Part shown: positions 47,510 through 55,120 of the stretch, in pieces | Layout: each line of letters opens with the position of its first letter | Position numbering within the stretch: position 1 is the first letter of the stretch | Source of the DNA: an uncultured Clostridia bacterium | GTDB lineage: Bacteria; Bacillota; Clostridia; Christensenellales; UBA3700 | DNA length: 64,000 nucleotides | Direction: 5' to 3' | Assembly: GCA_948471525.1 (NCBI GenBank) | Contig: CAOKSY010000008.1 | Location: forward strand, 1 to 64,000 | Made by a program: the position numbers and the translations under genes | The notes under the pieces: model-generated | Seen by the model: only the letters and a program-made list of their open reading frames with translations | Told to the model about the DNA's origin: nothing | Databases searched by the model: none

Positions 47510-47512
47510 ATT

Positions 47513-48220
47513 CTAAATCAGCGCAAAATCTTCCAGTATATTTTTGACGTCGCGCATATACGACTGGACAGGTCTGTATTTTTTGACGGCGAGATTTAGC
47601 CCTATCCACACCGCTTTGATCATCTTCGCTCTAGGCAGATCGAACGAATAATTCAATCCGTCCAACAATGTCAACAGCTCGTCTCTCATCTCGTCGGAGA
47701 TGTTTTGATCTTCTTCGACGATACGCATCATCTTATTGACGTAAGGCATAGCGCTCTCTTTAACTGCGTTGTCCACAGGCTTTTCCTCGACCGCCTCTAT
47801 GACTTTTTCCTTATAGTCCACCACGTTTGCAAACGCTCTCGCATACGCTACCAATACGGAGTTACAGAATTGCTGATAGCAAGCTCCGTAGTCTTCATAT
47901 CTGTAATATTTGAGCAAAAACTTATCTATGTCCACCGTATTTCTGTCAAAGTCGAACAGCAGCGCGCTGACCATAGACACTACCGCCATAGGATTTGACG
48001 GGATATTTATAGAGTTTTCGCCCAAAAACTTTTCTCTCTCCTCTCTAAATCTTATGCTTTCGTTGCATTTTGCGATATAGTTGTACATACACGGAGTGTT
48101 GGCAAGAAATCTCAGCAGATTTTTTATTGCGGTCGTAGACAGTATATACGTCGACCTTGCCATTTCGTCACAGTAATCCAAAAAAATGTTATATGCTTTT
48201 TGAGGCGATAACTCAATCAT
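47513..48220 (-). CDS. Uncharacterised protein, coupled to the CDF exporter
   Basis: A 235-aa soluble, helical protein with no recognised domain. ATG 48220 has a GGAGATG site; the extra 19 codons upstream are not supported. It comes from a promoter at 48249-48277 that is arranged symmetrically with the promoter of the HPr-like gene. It is followed after three bases by the CDF exporter gene. No membrane segment. Function unknown. Confidence 0.65.
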   Translation of the reverse strand: MIELSPQKAYNIFLDYCDEMARSTYILSTTAIKNLLRFLANTPCMYNYIAKCNESIRFREEREKFLGENSINIPSNPMAVVSMVSALLFDFDRNTVDIDKFLLKYYRYEDYGACYQQFCNSVLVAYARAFANVVDYKEKVIEAVEEKPVDNAVKESAMPYVNKMMRIVEEDQNISDEMRDELLTLLDGLNYSFDLPRAKMIKAVWIGLNLAVKKYRPVQSYMRDVKNILEDFALI

Positions 48221-48248
48221 AGTTTCATCTCCGGTGCGGTTTTTTATT

Positions 48249-48340
48249 ATTATACTATAGCGCGGAAAAAATATCAAGCGACTAATAAATTTAAAAATAT
48301 CTCCGAGTCGCTTGAAAAAACCTTTTTATTGATATATAAT
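48249..48340. promoter_or_regulatory. Symmetric divergent promoter pair with shared -35 arms
   Basis: On the minus strand, TTGATA (48277-48272) and TATAAT (48254-48249) have a 17-base spacer. On the plus strand, TTGAAA (48312-48317) and TATAAT (48335-48340) also have a 17-base spacer. Both -35 boxes lie in a 10-base perfect inverted repeat, AGTCGCTTGA, at 48274-48283 and 48306-48315. This suggests one regulator for both directions. Confidence 0.6.
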
Positions 48341-48430
48341 AATTATACTGTCGCGCAATTTTTGCGTCACAGCGATGATCTTACGGCGTGCGTCCGCAAG
48401 ACCCGTCATTAGTTAAATACAGGAGTTTGT

Positions 48431-48661
48431 ATGAAATCTATTACTTTGTTGCTCAACACCACCGAAAGCGTCAAGACTTTCGTCAACGTCGTATCCCGTT
48501 ACGACTTCGATATGGATCTCAGATGCGGCAGATACGTCGTAGACGCCAAATCCATACTCGGCATCTTCTCTTTGGATCTCAACCGTCCGGTAGTGCTCGA
48601 AGTGCACGCCGAAGAGTGCGACGATCTTATCAATGCCATATCAAAATATATCTGCAACTGA
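48431..48661 (+). CDS. HPr-like protein lacking the phosphocarrier histidine
   Basis: A 76-aa protein with the HPr fold pattern. The regulatory helix region AKSILGIFSLDL (39-50) matches KSIMGVMSLG of HPr, so the HPrK-target serine is kept at Ser41. The GLHARPA active site around His15 is replaced by TTESVKT, so it cannot pass phosphate in the PTS. This is the arrangement of the Bacillus regulator Crh, but the rest of the sequence is not close to Crh. hprK lies 0.9 kb downstream on the other strand. A regulatory partner role is inferred. Confidence 0.8.
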   Translation: MKSITLLLNTTESVKTFVNVVSRYDFDMDLRCGRYVVDAKSILGIFSLDLNRPVVLEVHAEECDDLINAISKYICN

Positions 48662-48665
48662 TCCT

Positions 48666-49184
48666 ATGCTCGAAGATACCACTCTCAACAAGTTGATACT
48701 GTTATACGCGCTTGACAAAATGGAAGTCGCTCTTCAAGAGAGCGTCATTTTGGATATGGTCACGGAAAACGATTGGCTCAGCTATATGGACTGCAAGGTA
48801 GCCCTTACCGATCTGATCAAAAACAATATGATCACCAACGTCGCTACCAAAGGCTGTAATCCCCGCTACGCTATCACCAGCGATTCGCGCGAAGGATTAA
48901 AGCATTATTTCGTCAATATTCCGTCCAGTCTGAGAGAAAATATCGCCGAGGTTATCAAACTCAATAAGATCAAATACAGAAAAAAACAAGACTACTCTTC
49001 CGATTATTTCAAAAACAGCGACGGCACTTATACCGTAGTCCTCAAGATCGAAAGCGCTACTACTCCGCTTATGGATCTCAAACTCGTCGTACAAAACCGT
49101 ACCAAAGCCAAATGGCTTTTCAAAAACTGGAGTGACAAAGCGTCCACTCTCTATGAATTTATTTTAGAAAATTTGATCGACTGA
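48666..49184 (+). CDS. DUF4364 family protein
   Basis: A 172-aa protein from ATG 48666. The N-terminal LNKLILLYALDKMEVALQESVILDMV and the winged-helix-like pattern are typical of the DUF4364 family of Clostridia, thought to be transcription regulators. There is no clear ribosome binding site; an in-frame start at 48633 overlaps the HPr-like gene and cannot be excluded. It begins five bases after the HPr-like stop, so the two are coupled. Family confident, function unknown. Confidence 0.85.
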   Translation: MLEDTTLNKLILLYALDKMEVALQESVILDMVTENDWLSYMDCKVALTDLIKNNMITNVATKGCNPRYAITSDSREGLKHYFVNIPSSLRENIAEVIKLNKIKYRKKQDYSSDYFKNSDGTYTVVLKIESATTPLMDLKLVVQNRTKAKWLFKNWSDKASTLYEFILENLID

Positions 49185-49290
49185 TTTTAAAGTTCAAATA
49201 TTATATATTGATCAGATAGATATTTCGACCTCACTATGCTCCGATCAATATGGCGGTTTATAATATCTGTCATCTCTGCAAAAGTCTATT

Positions 49291-49317
49291 GTCATCTCGA
49301 CCGAAGCGGAAAGATCT
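49291..49317. repeat. Copy of dispersed intergenic repeat
   Basis: GTCATCTCGACCGAAGCGG followed by AAAGATCT, the core of the repeat family also found near 50.6, 60.1 and 61.3 kb. It lies between the DUF4364 gene and the convergent small acidic gene. Confidence 0.7.
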
Positions 49318-49342
49318 TATCCGTCTGCTTTATCAATCCCAA

Positions 49343-49519
49343 TCACCAATCTTCGTGTCTGTCTATCTTTATATCGGTATAGAATTCTTTATATTTTCTC
49401 TTAAAAGCCTCGCTGTCGCTCTCAAACTCCTGCGCCGCCAAAAGGTCCTCGTCCTCGTACATTCCCTCGCAATCTTCGTCAAATTTCTGAGCGAGCTTCA
49501 TTTTTTCATAATTATTCAT
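49343..49519 (-). CDS. Small acidic protein downstream of hprK
   Basis: A 58-aa protein, too short for a standard gene search. It starts MNNYEKMKLAQKFDEDCEG and ends RHEDW. About a third of its residues are Asp or Glu, with no membrane segment. The start overlaps the hprK stop as TAATG, so it would be translated by coupling. The frame stays open with sensible codons throughout. No family recognised. Confidence 0.65.
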   Translation of the reverse strand: MNNYEKMKLAQKFDEDCEGMYEDEDLLAAQEFESDSEAFKRKYKEFYTDIKIDRHEDW

Positions 49520-50460
49520 TATTCCAGATTAGTCCTCTTTTTCAATTCGTCAAGCGCATTGCACCCTAGCTGCTTGAGCCTGTAATTTCTCGTCGCCACC
49601 TCTACAATTACAGCGACGTTTCTTCCCGCAAGCACAGGCACGTTTATTTGCGGCAACGCCACTCCCAATATCTCGCAAGTTATATCTTTAGATCCCAATC
49701 TGTCATATTCCTCGAGATTGGATATCTTATCCAAATGTATGACAAGATCTATATATTCGCTTTCAAGCACAGCGCCGACGCCGTACATACTTCTTATATC
49801 GATTATTCCGAGACCTCTGACCTCTATAAAGTCTTTTATCCTGTCGGGAGCCTTGCCGACAAGCTGATTACGCACGCGCCTCACAATCACGGCGTCGTCC
49901 GCTATGATACGGTGTCCTCTGTTGATAAGTTCTATCGCCGTCTCGCTCTTTCCCAGACCGCTCGATCCTGTAAGCAAAACTCCCACGCCGTTTATATCCA
50001 ACAGCGATCCGTGCACCATTTCAGTAGGCGCGAGCAGATTGTCGAGATAATTGCTCACCTCGTGCATCAGCCAGGTCGTCGTCATCTGCGACATAAGTAT
50101 AGGGATGCCGTGTTTGGACGCTATCTCCATTTCGAGATTCGACGGCATTATCCCTCTGGTATAAATTACGCAAGGTATCTTCTGATCGTACAGTCTGTTC
50201 AAAGCCTTTGTTCTGCCGTTGTCGTCAAGCGTCTCGAGATAATAGTATTCGGCGTTACCGACTACCTGAACCCTGCTCTGTCCGAAATAATCCTCAAAGC
50301 CCGCAAAAAGTAATCCGGGTCTGTTGACCAACACCGACTTAAAAGTAATATCGTCGTCTTCATTGCCCAAAAGTATCTTGAGATCGCACTCTCTGCACAT
50401 ATCTCCGAGTTTGACTGTCTCTTCTACGGCTTCGCCTATAAATTCGTCGTATTTGTTCAT
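49519..50460 (-). CDS. hprK: HPr kinase/phosphorylase
   Basis: A 313-aa bifunctional enzyme that phosphorylates the regulatory serine of HPr or Crh with ATP, or reverses this with phosphate, in carbon catabolite control. The Walker A is LLTGSSGLGKSETAIELINRG (about 153-173), the K3 loop RGLGIIDIRSMYGVGAV is intact, and the catalytic His is in VHGSLLDI (about 138-145). ATG 50460 has a GAAAAGGTGAT site. Typical length. Its neighbour on the plus strand is an HPr-like protein that keeps only the serine site. Confidence 0.95.
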   Translation of the reverse strand: MNKYDEFIGEAVEETVKLGDMCRECDLKILLGNEDDDITFKSVLVNRPGLLFAGFEDYFGQSRVQVVGNAEYYYLETLDDNGRTKALNRLYDQKIPCVIYTRGIMPSNLEMEIASKHGIPILMSQMTTTWLMHEVSNYLDNLLAPTEMVHGSLLDINGVGVLLTGSSGLGKSETAIELINRGHRIIADDAVIVRRVRNQLVGKAPDRIKDFIEVRGLGIIDIRSMYGVGAVLESEYIDLVIHLDKISNLEEYDRLGSKDITCEILGVALPQINVPVLAGRNVAVIVEVATRNYRLKQLGCNALDELKKRTNLE

Positions 50461-50569
50461 TCAATCACCTTTTCTGATTTTTGCATTTTATAGCGTTTCT
50501 TTCCAGATATATTCTCTTGCGCGCCGCAACTTCATCTATCTCCGCAAAGTGCTTTTCTCCTTGCCACCT

Positions 50570-50693
50570 GTCATCTCGACCGAAGTGGAGAAAGCTAATT
50601 AGATCATTCGTCATTGACGCTCGCACGAGACGCATCTGCTTGCTCGCTATACCGTCGCTTCGCTCCTTACGACCGAAGCGGAGAAATCTCAAC
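50570..50693. repeat. Long copy of dispersed intergenic repeat
   Basis: Two cores in a row: GTCATCTCGACCGAAGTGGAG, and later CTTACGACCGAAGCGGAG followed by AAATCTC. The linker between contains GACGCTCGCACGAG and GCTCGCTATACCGTCGCTTCGC. That linker is closely similar, in reverse, to the sequence in the tRNA-Thr islet repeats (16320-16365). Confidence 0.75.
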
Positions 50694-50712
50694 CGATTTA
50701 TCTCTAAACTCT

Positions 50713-51531
50713 CTACGCTTCGGAAAGACAGAATTTATATATGACTTTAGCCACTCCGTCATTGTCGTTGGTATCCGCGATATAATCTGCCGCCGCCTTG
50801 ACTTTAGGCATCGCGTTACCCATAGCCACGCCAAGCCCCGCAGTTTCTATCATAGCAATATCGTTTTCGCTGTCTCCCAAAGCAATAGTATCGCCGACGT
50901 CGATCCCGTATTTATCGCACAGCCATTTCACCGCAAGCCCCTTATTTATGCCCTTGGTGATAATCTCCACGACAAAAGTATGCGATCGCATAAACGCCAA
51001 CTGCGGAAATATCTCCCCGCCTTTTTTCACGAATTCGTCGCAAAGTTCTCCTTGCATCAATACAAGCACTTTGACAGGCATATCCTCGCATTCCAGCACG
51101 TACTTTGACAGCGGTATTCCCGTAGTCTTATAATCCACGTTGCATATGCTTACAAAAGCGTCGACATATTCGTTTGCCGCTTGAGCGTGACAGGTATCGT
51201 TTATATAGACAAGCGGAACGTATCCGTCGCCCATATCCTCTATATACTCAAGAGCCTTTGCCGCGTCCTCTCTCTTAAAGTATTGACCGAAAACTTGTTT
51301 TTTTGTCTTGATATCATACACTCCCGCGCCCTGATAGACAATCACGTCTCCGTCAAGTCCCAATTCCTGCGTCTTGGGATAAATGGCAGAAAATAGCCTG
51401 CCCGTCGACACGACAAATTTGCCGCCCGCTTGCGTATACTTTCTTATTGCTTCTTTGTTGACCTGCGAGATCGTATGGTCGTCTCTATAGATCGTACCGT
51501 CGAAATCGCAAAATATCGCCTTGTATTTCAT
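50713..51531 (-). CDS. Cof-type HAD phosphatase
   Basis: A 272-aa HAD hydrolase with a large C2-type cap. Motif I is IFCDFDGTIYRDD near the start, motif II the Ser/Thr of FVVSTGRL, motif III the Lys of GINKGLAVKWL, and motif IV is IALGDSENDIAMI. This is the Cof/YidA subfamily IIB, usually sugar-phosphate or nucleotide phosphatases with broad specificity. It is cytoplasmic and stands alone. The start has only a weak ribosome binding site. Confidence 0.92.
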   Translation of the reverse strand: MKYKAIFCDFDGTIYRDDHTISQVNKEAIRKYTQAGGKFVVSTGRLFSAIYPKTQELGLDGDVIVYQGAGVYDIKTKKQVFGQYFKREDAAKALEYIEDMGDGYVPLVYINDTCHAQAANEYVDAFVSICNVDYKTTGIPLSKYVLECEDMPVKVLVLMQGELCDEFVKKGGEIFPQLAFMRSHTFVVEIITKGINKGLAVKWLCDKYGIDVGDTIALGDSENDIAMIETAGLGVAMGNAMPKVKAAADYIADTNDNDGVAKVIYKFCLSEA

Positions 51532-51696
51532 ATTTTAATATTAATATAACTACGGCAAAAAGTAAAGCGTTTTGCCGCTTCGCCTTTCCTTCCGCCGCAT
51601 TTTACTCCGTCACACTTGATATTAATATCTACAAATTTAAAAATCGATTGCGCCGTTTTATTTTGCTTTTTTTACTCATCGGTAAACCTCTTTTGA

Positions 51697-51815
51697 ACCC
51701 CAGACTATCTGGGGGCGATAACAATAAAAGCAGACGCTTGTTATGAAATGCACCTCCTCAAGTTGTATCCAACTTTTTGGGGGCGTAACATTATTCGTCT
51801 GCTTTTATTTTTTTT
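51697..51815. other. Unidentified structured region ending in a terminator-like hairpin
   Basis: Contains nested stems: CCCCAGA/TCTGGGG at 51698-51714, a 14-base stem AATAAAAGCAGACG/CGTCTGCTTTTATT (51723-51736 with 51796-51809) that ends in a T8 run on the plus strand, and inside it AGTTG/CAACT. The internal CACCTCCT is complementary to a Shine-Dalgarno site. The whole might be a small RNA, or simply a terminator for the flanking gene. No family recognised. Confidence 0.5.
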
Positions 51816-51850
51816 AGGCATATCCTTCGTTTTCGTTGTTTTTATTGCCG

Positions 51851-52171
51851 TCAGAATAATCTTTTTCTGTCGCCGCTCGATATGTTATCGCCGCTCGACA
51901 TATTATCGCCGCTTGATATATTATCGCCGCTTGATATATTATCGCCGCTTGATATATTATCGCCGCTTGATATATAATCCCCGCTTGATATATAATCTCC
52001 GCTTGATATATAATCCCCGCTTGATATATGACCGCCGCTTGATATATGACCGCCGCTCTGCAAACCGTCTCCGCTCGGTAATTCCCACCAGATACAGACG
52101 CATGCTGCAAATACAAAAATCGAGCACACTATCGTCAATACCAATGCTATCACGCAAATCTTTCTTTTCAT
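51851..52171 (-). CDS. Lipoprotein with tandem hexapeptide repeats
   Basis: A 106-aa protein with a type II-like signal: basic MKRK, a hydrophobic core, and a Cys after FVFAAC near residue 24. After a 15-residue linker it is almost only repeats of the hexapeptide (D/N)(Y/N/H)ISSG, about ten copies coded by an 18-base DNA repeat at 51871-52050. A GAGGAGAAG site precedes the ATG, which together with the signal favours this strand. The array is a multiple of three and so is open in other frames too. Probably a surface protein, function unknown. Confidence 0.6.
   Translation of the reverse strand: MKRKICVIALVLTIVCSIFVFAACVCIWWELPSGDGLQSGGHISSGGHISSGDYISSGDYISSGDYISSGDNISSGDNISSGDNISSGDNMSSGDNISSGDRKRLF
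51871..52050. repeat. 18-base tandem repeat array
   Basis: Ten head-to-tail units of the form CGCCGCTTGATATATTAT with few changes, followed by a partial unit. Inside the coding region of the hexapeptide-repeat lipoprotein. Expected to vary in copy number. Confidence 0.85.
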
Positions 52172-52234
52172 AGTATTTTATCTTCTCCTCATTTACCGTT
52201 TAATCGCCCCATATCTCGAAATTCAGGTCAGTAA

Positions 52235-52348
52235 AAGTGTACTTTTTTTGAAAATAAATACTTGAAATTATAATTGTCAAATGGTATAATAATGTAAAAT
52301 AACCTTGTTTAAATCGGACAAATTTCGACTTTCAAAAAAAGTACACTT
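52235..52348. repeat. Inverted-repeat element with internal promoter
   Basis: A perfect 19-base inverted repeat, AAGTGTACTTTTTTTGAAA at 52235-52253 and its complement at 52330-52348, encloses about 76 bases. Inside, on the plus strand, TTGAAA (52262-52267) and TATAAT (52285-52290) with a 17-base spacer look like a promoter, but no plus-strand gene follows. It could be a miniature mobile element or a regulatory palindrome. Confidence 0.6.
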
Positions 52349-52410
52349 ATTTTGAAAACGCCTATATTTATTGATTTCTTGATTAAATCCCTCAAAACTT
52401 TAGTCTGATT

Positions 52411-54249
52411 TTATATATTATCCTCTTCGGGATGAAAGTGCCTGAATATATTTTCCGCGGCGCGTCTGTCTATTTCCTTTACAAGCAACAGATCTTCCAC
52501 GGACGCGTTTTTGATATTTTCCAAGTTTTTAAAGGTATCGAACAGAGCTTTCACCCTCTTTTCTCCCACGCCGTCGATAACCAGCAATTTGCTGTGAGTC
52601 TGTCTTTTCTGTCTGAGATCTCTATGGAAAGTTATCGCAAATCTATGCGCTTCGTCTCTTATTCTCTGCAATACCTTCAGCGCATAACTGTTGCGCGGCA
52701 ATATGACGGGCTGAGATCTGAAAGGCAAAAAGACTTCTTCCTCTCTCTTTGCAAGACCGATGACGGCAATGCCGTCCAATCCTTTGCTCTGCAGTATTTC
52801 CACCACGCTGCTCAACTGTCCCTTTCCTCCGTCGATCACCAACAGATCGGGAAGCGCGCCGAAACTCTCATCTTCTCTCTTGGCAAGCTCGTCCAGTCTT
52901 CTTGTCAAAGCCTCCTGCAATCCTGCAAAATCGTCGTTGCCGAGCGCGTATTTCATCTTAAACTTGCGGTACTGCGACTTATCGGGAGCGCCGTTTCTAA
53001 AGACGACCATCGACGCAACTTTATCCGTGCCCTGCACGTGCGATATGTCGTAGCACTCCATACGGATCGGCATCTTATCCAATTTGAGATATTCCTGCAA
53101 CTGAATTATCGCGCCGACCGTCATATTGTCTTCGCGTTCTTTGAGCGAAAGCGATTTCTCGAGATAATCCGTCGCGTTGTTGAGCGCCATATCCGCAAGC
53201 TGACGTCTTATGCCCTGGTGCGGAAGAATGACGTTTACCTTACTTCCCTTTTTCTGAGTAAGGTACTGTCCCAAAGTTTCGCTCTCGTCGCACGCGCTTG
53301 CGACCACAACTTCGTGAGCGATATAGTTGACTTTATCATAGTACGCGAGTATAAAGTTGGACAGCGTAACTTCGTCGGAGAGCGCGAGATCGTTGACGGT
53401 CTGTTTGTCTCCGCCCACGAGTTTTCCGCCTCTTACAAAGAGCACGCTTACGACGGTATTGAGACCGTTCGACGCCACCGCAAAGATATCTATGTCAAAA
53501 TCCTTCGGCAACGCGGTAATCTGCCGCCTGACGAGTTTATCCAATATCTCCAGTTTTTTACGGTAAAAAATCGCCAACTCAAAATCCTCGTTTTCCGCCG
53601 CTTCGTTCATTTTGCTCTGCAATAACGACTGCACTTTCTTATCGTTGCCCGAAAGAAAAGAGACGACCTCATCTATCTGTTTTGCATATTCTTCTCTGCC
53701 GCACTTCTCTGCGCACGGCGCAAGACATCTCTTTATATGGTAATTCAGACAAGGTCTGTGACCCTTCGGAAGTTTTGAAAAATCGTGCTTGCACGATCTG
53801 AGACAAAACGCGCTCTCGACAAGTTCGAGTATATCTTTGCTCGTTATGCCCTGCATATAAGGACCGAAATATTTAGCTCCGTCGTTTTTGAGTTTTCTCA
53901 CGACCTCAACTCTGGGAAAAGCCTGTTTTATATCTATTCTGACAAATGGATAGGATTTGTCGTCCTTGAGAAGTATGTTATACGGCGGCTTATGTTTTTT
54001 GATAAGATTGTTTTCGAGTACGAGCGCTTCAATCTCGTTGGCGGTGATAATATACTCGAAATCGTCGATATGCGAAACCAGTTTGATGGTCTTTTCCGTC
54101 TTATTCGCAGAATTGGCAAAATATTGGTTGACGCGCTTTTTGAGATTTCTCGCCTTGCCGACGTACAGTATCTGACCGCTTGCCGACTTCATTATATATA
54201 CGCCGCTCTCCTGCGTCAGATCTTTTAGTTTTTCCCTGATTTTATCCAT
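52411..54249 (-). CDS. uvrC: Excinuclease ABC subunit C
   Basis: A 612-aa nucleotide excision repair nuclease that makes the two cuts around a lesion with UvrA and UvrB. The N-terminal GIY-YIG domain shows GVYIMKSASG and ILYVGKARNLKKRV (about 16-42). The UVR motif is in the middle (around 205-235), and the C-terminal half has the RNase H-like endonuclease region and the helix-hairpin-helix (around INGVGEKRVKALFDTF, here VIDGVGEKRVKALFDTF). ATG 54249 is used; the 20-codon extension upstream is Arg-rich and not family-like. Normal length. Confidence 0.96.
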   Translation of the reverse strand: MDKIREKLKDLTQESGVYIMKSASGQILYVGKARNLKKRVNQYFANSANKTEKTIKLVSHIDDFEYIITANEIEALVLENNLIKKHKPPYNILLKDDKSYPFVRIDIKQAFPRVEVVRKLKNDGAKYFGPYMQGITSKDILELVESAFCLRSCKHDFSKLPKGHRPCLNYHIKRCLAPCAEKCGREEYAKQIDEVVSFLSGNDKKVQSLLQSKMNEAAENEDFELAIFYRKKLEILDKLVRRQITALPKDFDIDIFAVASNGLNTVVSVLFVRGGKLVGGDKQTVNDLALSDEVTLSNFILAYYDKVNYIAHEVVVASACDESETLGQYLTQKKGSKVNVILPHQGIRRQLADMALNNATDYLEKSLSLKEREDNMTVGAIIQLQEYLKLDKMPIRMECYDISHVQGTDKVASMVVFRNGAPDKSQYRKFKMKYALGNDDFAGLQEALTRRLDELAKREDESFGALPDLLVIDGGKGQLSSVVEILQSKGLDGIAVIGLAKREEEVFLPFRSQPVILPRNSYALKVLQRIRDEAHRFAITFHRDLRQKRQTHSKLLVIDGVGEKRVKALFDTFKNLENIKNASVEDLLLVKEIDRRAAENIFRHFHPEEDNI

Positions 54250-54322
54250 AATAAAATTATACCACCGCCGCGCGCGCCGCCGCAAGCGTTTTGACTTACC
54301 GCGATCCAATGCGGCGTTCGGC

Positions 54323-54658
54323 TCATCCCACCGCGCTCTCTATGCCCAAAGTCAAAGTCTTCTCCACGTTGGGATCGATAATTCTATAGAACACTATTTT
54401 GCCGTATCTCCTGCATCCGACTATGCGATTGTCTCTGAGTATCTTCAACTGATGGGATATCGTAGTCTGATTGAGATTGAGTATATAACTCAAATCACCC
54501 ACGCACAGTTCAAGCGAGCACAAAGCGCACAGTATCTTCAATCTGGTGGAATCGGCGAATATACAGAAATAATCCGCAGTTCCTCTGAGCACTCCGTTGG
54601 GCGGCAGACAGTCTCTGACAAACTTTTCCTGCTCTTCGTTGACGGTAAGACATATCAT
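54323..54658 (-). CDS. ArsR/SmtB family transcriptional regulator
   Basis: A 111-aa winged-helix repressor. The family pattern is FADSTRLKILCALCSLELCVGDLSYIL followed by the recognition helix in NQTTISHQLKILRDNRIVGCRR and KIVFYRI. The ELCVGDL segment is the place of the alpha-3 metal site (ELCVCDL in CadC/ArsR); here only one of those Cys residues is kept, so the sensed ligand may differ. An AAAGGAG site precedes the ATG. It lies between uvrC and a small Cys-rich protein gene, divergent from the latter, which may be its target. Confidence 0.9.
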   Translation of the reverse strand: MICLTVNEEQEKFVRDCLPPNGVLRGTADYFCIFADSTRLKILCALCSLELCVGDLSYILNLNQTTISHQLKILRDNRIVGCRRYGKIVFYRIIDPNVEKTLTLGIESAVG

Positions 54659-54756
54659 AAGAAATTTCTCCTTTCCTACATTATATATCGATCACCTTTT
54701 TATATTTTGATACATATTGTAGAATGATAAGGCATTTTGGCAATAAGGAGGTATAT

Positions 54757-55014
54757 ATGAACAATAATTGTACAAGTCTCTTACTTTTGGTCGCGCTTTT
54801 GAGCTACAACAACAATTCCGGATGCGGCTGTAATAACAACGGCTGCGGTTGCGGATGCAACAACTGCGACGGCTGCAACAACTGCGGATGCGGCAATAAC
54901 TGCAATCGCAATTCATGCGGATGCAACAACAACGGCGCGTTCGGCAACGCAGGTATGCTCTGTCTGTTGCTCGCGTTCCTCAGCGGTCTCAACAACAATA
55001 CCGCGATAGCGTGA
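54757..55014 (+). CDS. Small Cys/Asn/Gly-rich protein
   Basis: An 85-aa protein with a hydrophobic start (NNNCTSLLLLVALLSY), a middle of about 45 residues made of Cys, Asn and Gly (NNGCGCGCNNCDGCNNCGCG and so on), and a second hydrophobic segment (GMLCLLLAFLSGL). ATG 54757 has an AAGGAGGT site. About 18 Cys residues suggest metal binding or dense disulfide cross-linking, as in spore-coat-type or metal-sequestering proteins. It is divergent from an ArsR-type regulator. No family recognised with confidence. Confidence 0.75.
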   Translation: MNNNCTSLLLLVALLSYNNNSGCGCNNNGCGCGCNNCDGCNNCGCGNNCNRNSCGCNNNGAFGNAGMLCLLLAFLSGLNNNTAIA

Positions 55015-55032
55015 CGTATCTTCCGCTTATAA

Positions 55033-55063
55033 AAGCGCGCGGTCAATAGCCGCGCGCTTTTAT
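55033..55063. terminator. Bidirectional terminator
   Basis: AAAAGCGCGCGG pairs with CCGCGCGCTTTT, with A/T runs on both sides. It lies between the Cys-rich gene and the convergent dnaJ. Confidence 0.85.
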
Positions 55064-55120
55064 TATACTTTTCCGCTATTTACATCGTTTAAAAATGTTT
55101 TTCCAAAACGACGGGTCTGT

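Noticed and set aside
51871..52050. Regular short repeats that could suggest a CRISPR array
   Set aside because: The units are 18 bases, directly adjacent without unique spacers, and in frame within a coding region with a ribosome binding site and lipoprotein signal.
51748..52173. Plus-strand open frame across the 18-base array (repeats of YYRRLI)
   Set aside because: It is open only because the repeat length is a multiple of three; it has no ribosome binding site, while the minus strand has a start site and signal peptide.
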